Source: Natrinema gari JCM 14663 (lineage in GTDB: Archaea > Halobacteriota > Halobacteria > Halobacteriales > Natrialbaceae). Taken from it: 64,000 nt of DNA. Below the pieces are notes generated by a model. The model was not told the DNA's origin. It did not search any database and saw nothing but the letters and a program-made list of their open reading frames with translations. The DNA is taken from positions 150,651 through 214,650 of the forward strand of contig NZ_AOIJ01000061.1 of assembly GCF_000337175.1 (NCBI RefSeq), in the 5' to 3' direction. The position numbers and the translations under genes are program-made. Shown here in pieces: positions 60,936 through 64,000 of the stretch. How positions within the stretch are numbered: position 1 is the first letter of the stretch; each line of letters begins with the position of its first letter.

Positions 60936-61073
60936 CGCACCGAGTTTACGTTCGCAATCCCGTCGAGCGAGACGCCCGTCGTGCTGCCCGACCGACAGGA
61001 GTCGTCGTGCCGGCATCCGTCCGGTGGTGTCAACGAGATAAATATATATGCGACGGTTGTGACACCCCGTCGT

Positions 61074-61802
61074 ATGAAAGGCGTGCTATCCAGCCTCGGT
61101 ATCGGTGCCGCGACGGTCGATACGGTCTTGCCGACGACGCTCACGGCGGGCGAATCGGTCGACGCGCGCGTCGACATCACCGGCGGCAACGACACACAGG
61201 AGATCGACGACATCTACTTCGCGCTCGCGACGCGGTACGAGACAGACGAGAGCACGAGAACGGCGAAGATCGAGACGATCCGCGTGGGCGACTCGTTTAC
61301 CATCGACCCCGACGAGGAGCGGACCCGAACCGTGTCGATCGACGTTCCGGTCCACACGCCCGTCACGATGGGGACGACGAGCGTCTGGCTCGATACCGGC
61401 CTCGACATCGACTGGGCGGTCGACCCGGACGACCGCGACGCCCTCGAGATCGAGCCCGATCCGCTCCGCCGGGCGTTGTTCGATGCCGTCGACTCGCTCG
61501 GCTTCGTGCTCCGGACGGCACAGTGCGAGGCGACGGAATCGCTGTTCGCCGATCACCGCTTCGTCCAGGAGTTCGAGTTCGTCCCCCGATCGGGCCCCTT
61601 CGCGGGCGACCTCGACGAACTGGAGATCGTCCCCCTCCCGGCGGACGACGGCTTCGAGCTACTGCTCGAGGTCGACCGCCGCGGCGGCCTGCTTGCGGAA
61701 CAGTTCGATGCCGACGAGCGCCACGAGCGCCTCTCGCTGCGAGCCGGTACCGAAGCCGATCTCGCGGAGCGGTTGCGAGTGGCGATCGAACGCAATTGCT
61801 AA
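61074..61802 (+). CDS. Spo0M-like arrestin-fold protein
   Basis: A 242-residue protein of the sporulation-control Spo0M family, here in a non-sporulating archaeon. It begins KGVLSSLGIGAATVDTVLPT, then LTAGESVDARVDITGGNDTQ, VDVP-type strands such as VSIDVPVHTPVTMGTTSVWL and DPDDRDALEIEP, and an arrestin-like C-terminal half. Its role outside Bacillus is not established. An in-frame upstream Met (60981) is rejected because its sequence is not conserved-like. Confidence 0.82.
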   Translation: MKGVLSSLGIGAATVDTVLPTTLTAGESVDARVDITGGNDTQEIDDIYFALATRYETDESTRTAKIETIRVGDSFTIDPDEERTRTVSIDVPVHTPVTMGTTSVWLDTGLDIDWAVDPDDRDALEIEPDPLRRALFDAVDSLGFVLRTAQCEATESLFADHRFVQEFEFVPRSGPFAGDLDELEIVPLPADDGFELLLEVDRRGGLLAEQFDADERHERLSLRAGTEADLAERLRVAIERNC

Positions 61803-61928
61803 CCTCGGCGGTTCGCACGCGGTCTCGGTGTCCTCGTCGCTCTTCGCCGCCCGCTGAACGCGAGCGGTCACAGCGGTCCGGAGAGCGGAACCAGACCGTT
61901 TAGGACGCTGGTCCGACGAGACCAGTAC

Positions 61929-62783
61929 ATGACGATCGGCGTTATCGGCGGGAGCGGTATCTACGAGGCACTGCCACTCGAGAACACCCGGAAAACGGCG
62001 GTTTCGACGCCGTACGGTGAGCCGAGCGAGGCGGTCACCCTCGGCGAACTCGGCGGGCGGGACGTCGCCTTCCTCCCACGCCATGGCGAGGACCACCAGC
62101 ATCCCCCGACCGACGCCTCCTACCGGGCGAACATCTACGCGCTCAAATCGGTCGGCGTCGACCGCGTCATCGCCACGAACGCTGTCGGGAGCCTGCGTGA
62201 GGACCTGCCGCCGCGGTCGCTGGTCGTTCCCGACCAGATCTTCGACCGAACCAAACACCGCACGCCCACCTTCTTCGGCGACGGCATGGTTGTCCACATG
62301 GGCTTTGCCGATCCCTACTGTCCCGAGATGGCGGCCCACCTCGCTGAATCGGCCCGCGAGGCAACCGACGACACGCCCGTCCAGGAGGACGGTACCTACG
62401 TCTGCATCGAAGGCCCGCAGTACTCCACGCGAGCCGAAAGCGAGTTCTACCGCGAGCAGGGCTGGGACATCGTCGGTATGACCGCGGTTCCCGAGGCGAA
62501 ACTCGCCCGCGAGGCCGAACTGAGCTACGCCACCGTCGCCGGCGTCACCGACTACGATGTCTGGAAGGCGGACAGCGAAGTCACGCTGGACGAGGTCCTC
62601 GAAAACGCGGCGGCCAACCGGGACGCGATCAACGCGGTCGTCGAGCGCGCCATCCGAACGATGCCCGACGACTTCGAGAGCGAAGCCTGGAACGCGCTCG
62701 AGGGGACGATCAACACGCCGCCGGAATCGATCCCCGAGGCGACCAGGGAGCGCGTCGACCTCCTGGCCGGCGACTACCTGTAG
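61929..62783 (+). CDS. mtnP: S-methyl-5'-thioadenosine phosphorylase
   Basis: A 284-residue nucleoside phosphorylase. It shows the glycine-rich phosphate loop IGGSGIYEALPLE, PRHGEDHQHPPTDASYRANI, NAVGSLRED and EGPQYSTRAESEFYREQG, the pattern of MTA/inosine phosphorylases. It cleaves 5'-methylthioadenosine from polyamine or related reactions to adenine and methylthioribose phosphate. Start ATG 61929 is directly before the first motif. Inosine phosphorylase activity remains possible. Confidence 0.9.
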   Translation: MTIGVIGGSGIYEALPLENTRKTAVSTPYGEPSEAVTLGELGGRDVAFLPRHGEDHQHPPTDASYRANIYALKSVGVDRVIATNAVGSLREDLPPRSLVVPDQIFDRTKHRTPTFFGDGMVVHMGFADPYCPEMAAHLAESAREATDDTPVQEDGTYVCIEGPQYSTRAESEFYREQGWDIVGMTAVPEAKLAREAELSYATVAGVTDYDVWKADSEVTLDEVLENAAANRDAINAVVERAIRTMPDDFESEAWNALEGTINTPPESIPEATRERVDLLAGDYL

Positions 62784-62928
62784 CGAGTCCCCTCCGATGC
62801 AGTGTCGCGGTCGTGACCGGCGGGGCAGTCGTCGCTCGCGATCGAGCGCGGTCGGTGACGGAGCGACGCCGGTCGACTCCGAGCGAAAGTATGGCAATCC
62901 TTACTTTCGAACCCGTCGTACGGCCGGT

Positions 62929-63450
62929 GTGGATAGAATTCTCCTCAGTACGCTCGCCCACCGGTCGCCCGAGGAGGTCTTCCCGTACGTCCGGTCCTTT
63001 ACTGACTACCCGCGGTACACGGACCACCTGAAGGAGGTTCGAGTCGAGGGCAACGGCGACGCCGGCTCCGTCTACGACCTCGAGTTGGCGTGGTGGAAGC
63101 TCAGCTACACCGCCCGGTCGCGGGTGACCGACGTGTCCGCCCCCAGATCGCTCACGTGGCGGTTGATCAAGGACATCGACGCCCGCGGCGAGTGGCGCGT
63201 CGACCCGGAGCCGGAGTCCGCGCCGCCGGACGCGGAGACGGCGAGCCGGATCTACTTCGAGGCGATGTACGACCCGCATTCGGCCGACACGAACGCCATC
63301 TCGCTCCCGCGGTTCGTCTCGCTGGACTGGGTCGTCGAGAAAGTCCAGCCCAAACTGCTCGGCGAGGCTCGCACGGTCGTCAAGCGGCTGGTTGCCGACA
63401 TCGAGGGCCGCCAGCGAGACGTGGAATTGACGGTCCACGAGATGCCGTGA
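62929..63450 (+). CDS. SRPBCC/START-like ligand-binding protein
   Basis: A 173-residue protein starting at GTG 62929 (MDRILLSTLAHRSPEEVF). The pattern VFPYVRSFTDYPRYTDHLKEV, AWWKLSYTARSRVTD and LTWRLIKDIDARGEWRV is typical of SRPBCC coenzyme/polyketide-cyclase-type domains, with a conserved haloarchaeal end LPRFVSLDWVVEKVQPKLL. It probably binds a hydrophobic ligand. The frame is open upstream but has no better start. Confidence 0.78.
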   Translation: MDRILLSTLAHRSPEEVFPYVRSFTDYPRYTDHLKEVRVEGNGDAGSVYDLELAWWKLSYTARSRVTDVSAPRSLTWRLIKDIDARGEWRVDPEPESAPPDAETASRIYFEAMYDPHSADTNAISLPRFVSLDWVVEKVQPKLLGEARTVVKRLVADIEGRQRDVELTVHEMP

Positions 63451-63689
63451 CCGACCCTTTGCCGCCTCACGTTCGCTCACGGATCGCTCACCGCTTTTCT
63501 GCTCACGGGCGTTTCGCTCACGGCTGTCCGGCGGGGGACGTCCCGTCCCCGTGTTGAGCGCTCCGGAGATCGCGATCACGATCTGCGTCCCGAATCAGGC
63601 CGAACTCACTTACTGCTCGCGACCGAGACTGCGGATATGAGCGGACTCCGGTCCGACTCGAGACAGCGCGCACCGCAGGTGAGGGACCG

Positions 63690-64000
63690 ATGCGCGTGAT
63701 CGTCGTCGGTGCGGGGGAAGTCGGATCGAACATCGCCGCGAGCCTCGACGACGACCACAACGTGGTCGTCATCGATACGGACCCCGATCGTGTCGGCGCG
63801 ATCACGTACGCCTACGACGTGTTGGCGATTCGGGGCGATGGCACCTCGATCGAGACGTTGCGGGAGGCTGGCATCGCGGACGCGGATCTGGTGATCGCGA
63901 GCACCGACGTCGACGAGACCAACATCGTCATCTGCGGGGCGGTAAAGGCCGTCGGTGAGCCGTTCACGATCGCCCGCGTCAAGAAGACGAACCTGCTGCG
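63690..64000 (+). CDS. trkA: Trk potassium uptake regulatory protein TrkA (5' part only)
   Basis: The window ends inside this gene, giving the first 103 residues. It starts MRVIVVGAGEVGSNIAASLD, the RCK/TrkA-N Rossmann motif, followed by VVVIDTDPDRVGAI with the acidic residue that selects NAD(H), and GDGTSIETLREAGI. The full protein normally has two RCK units of about 445 residues. It regulates potassium influx by binding NAD and ATP under a Trk/Ktr channel. The 239-base gap before it shows no gene. Confidence 0.88.
   Translation, partial: MRVIVVGAGEVGSNIAASLDDDHNVVVIDTDPDRVGAITYAYDVLAIRGDGTSIETLREAGIADADLVIASTDVDETNIVICGAVKAVGEPFTIARVKKTNLL

Noticed and set aside
1-64000. CRISPR arrays, rRNA genes or replication origin
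   Set aside because: No regularly spaced repeats, rRNA-like sequence or orc/cdc6 gene with repeat clusters were seen.

Overview
The window comes from a haloarchaeon (class Halobacteria). The protein-coding DNA is GC-rich and the predicted proteins are strongly acidic (many Asp/Glu). Archaeal information-processing genes are present: ribosomal L44e and S27e, aIF2-alpha, Nop10, a PAC2-family protein, an initiator tRNA-Met and GatB. So are haloarchaeal hallmarks: archaeosortase A, twin-arginine signal peptides, GtrA proteins, many small CPxCG zinc-finger proteins and DUF7344-type regulators. Start sites often lie about 25 bases downstream of a TATA-like box, as expected for leaderless transcripts. 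The genus cannot be fixed from this sequence; a Natrinema/Haloterrigena-type relative is plausible.

Layout. 1-5850: AT-richer accessory edge with a sugar-nucleotide epimerase, a membrane glycosyltransferase, a small zinc-finger gene and its decayed sister, a transposase scrap, a DUF457 membrane protein, a winged-helix protein and a strongly folded non-coding element (5671-5743). 5872-9393: small CPxCG protein, a Tat-exported protein of unknown function, and dgcA-dgcN for D-glutamate breakdown. 9789-15073: sulfatase-like enzyme, GtrA, DedA-like protein, CoaBC, a membrane DUF7344 protein and a purine phosphoribosyltransferase. 15180-21379: a complete five-gene peptide-type ABC importer with overlapping genes. 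22154-25537: initiator tRNA-Met, GtrA and the conserved L44e-S27e-aIF2a-Nop10-PAC2 operon. 25635-32580: regulator, ArtA, metallophosphoesterase, FAD enzyme, MBL hydrolase, zinc-ribbon regulator and membrane proteins. 32803-39982: gatB, an AbrB/PIN toxin-antitoxin pair whose toxin is frameshifted, acetyl-CoA synthetase-type ligase and a five-PAS histidine kinase. 40134-45209: the coiled-coil protein-smc-scpA chromosome operon. 45399-54662: FAD protein, small zinc-finger proteins, Vms1/VLRF1-like ribosome-rescue factor, an exported Gly/Asn-rich protein, a regulator, PEP synthase and PhzF. 54766-58553: hydrolase lipoprotein followed by a lower-GC insert with a Tat-exported protein and a membrane partner, framed by gene scraps. 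58657-64000: thiC, phosphoribosyltransferase, Spo0M, methylthioadenosine phosphorylase, SRPBCC protein and the start of trkA.

The best candidates for something undescribed are the exported protein/membrane protein pair at 56640-58313, the three-way-junction RNA-like fold at 5671-5743, and a 43-base sequence shared between 32068-32110 and 58511-58553 that runs across a stop codon. No CRISPR array, rRNA operon, replication origin or intact insertion sequence was seen.
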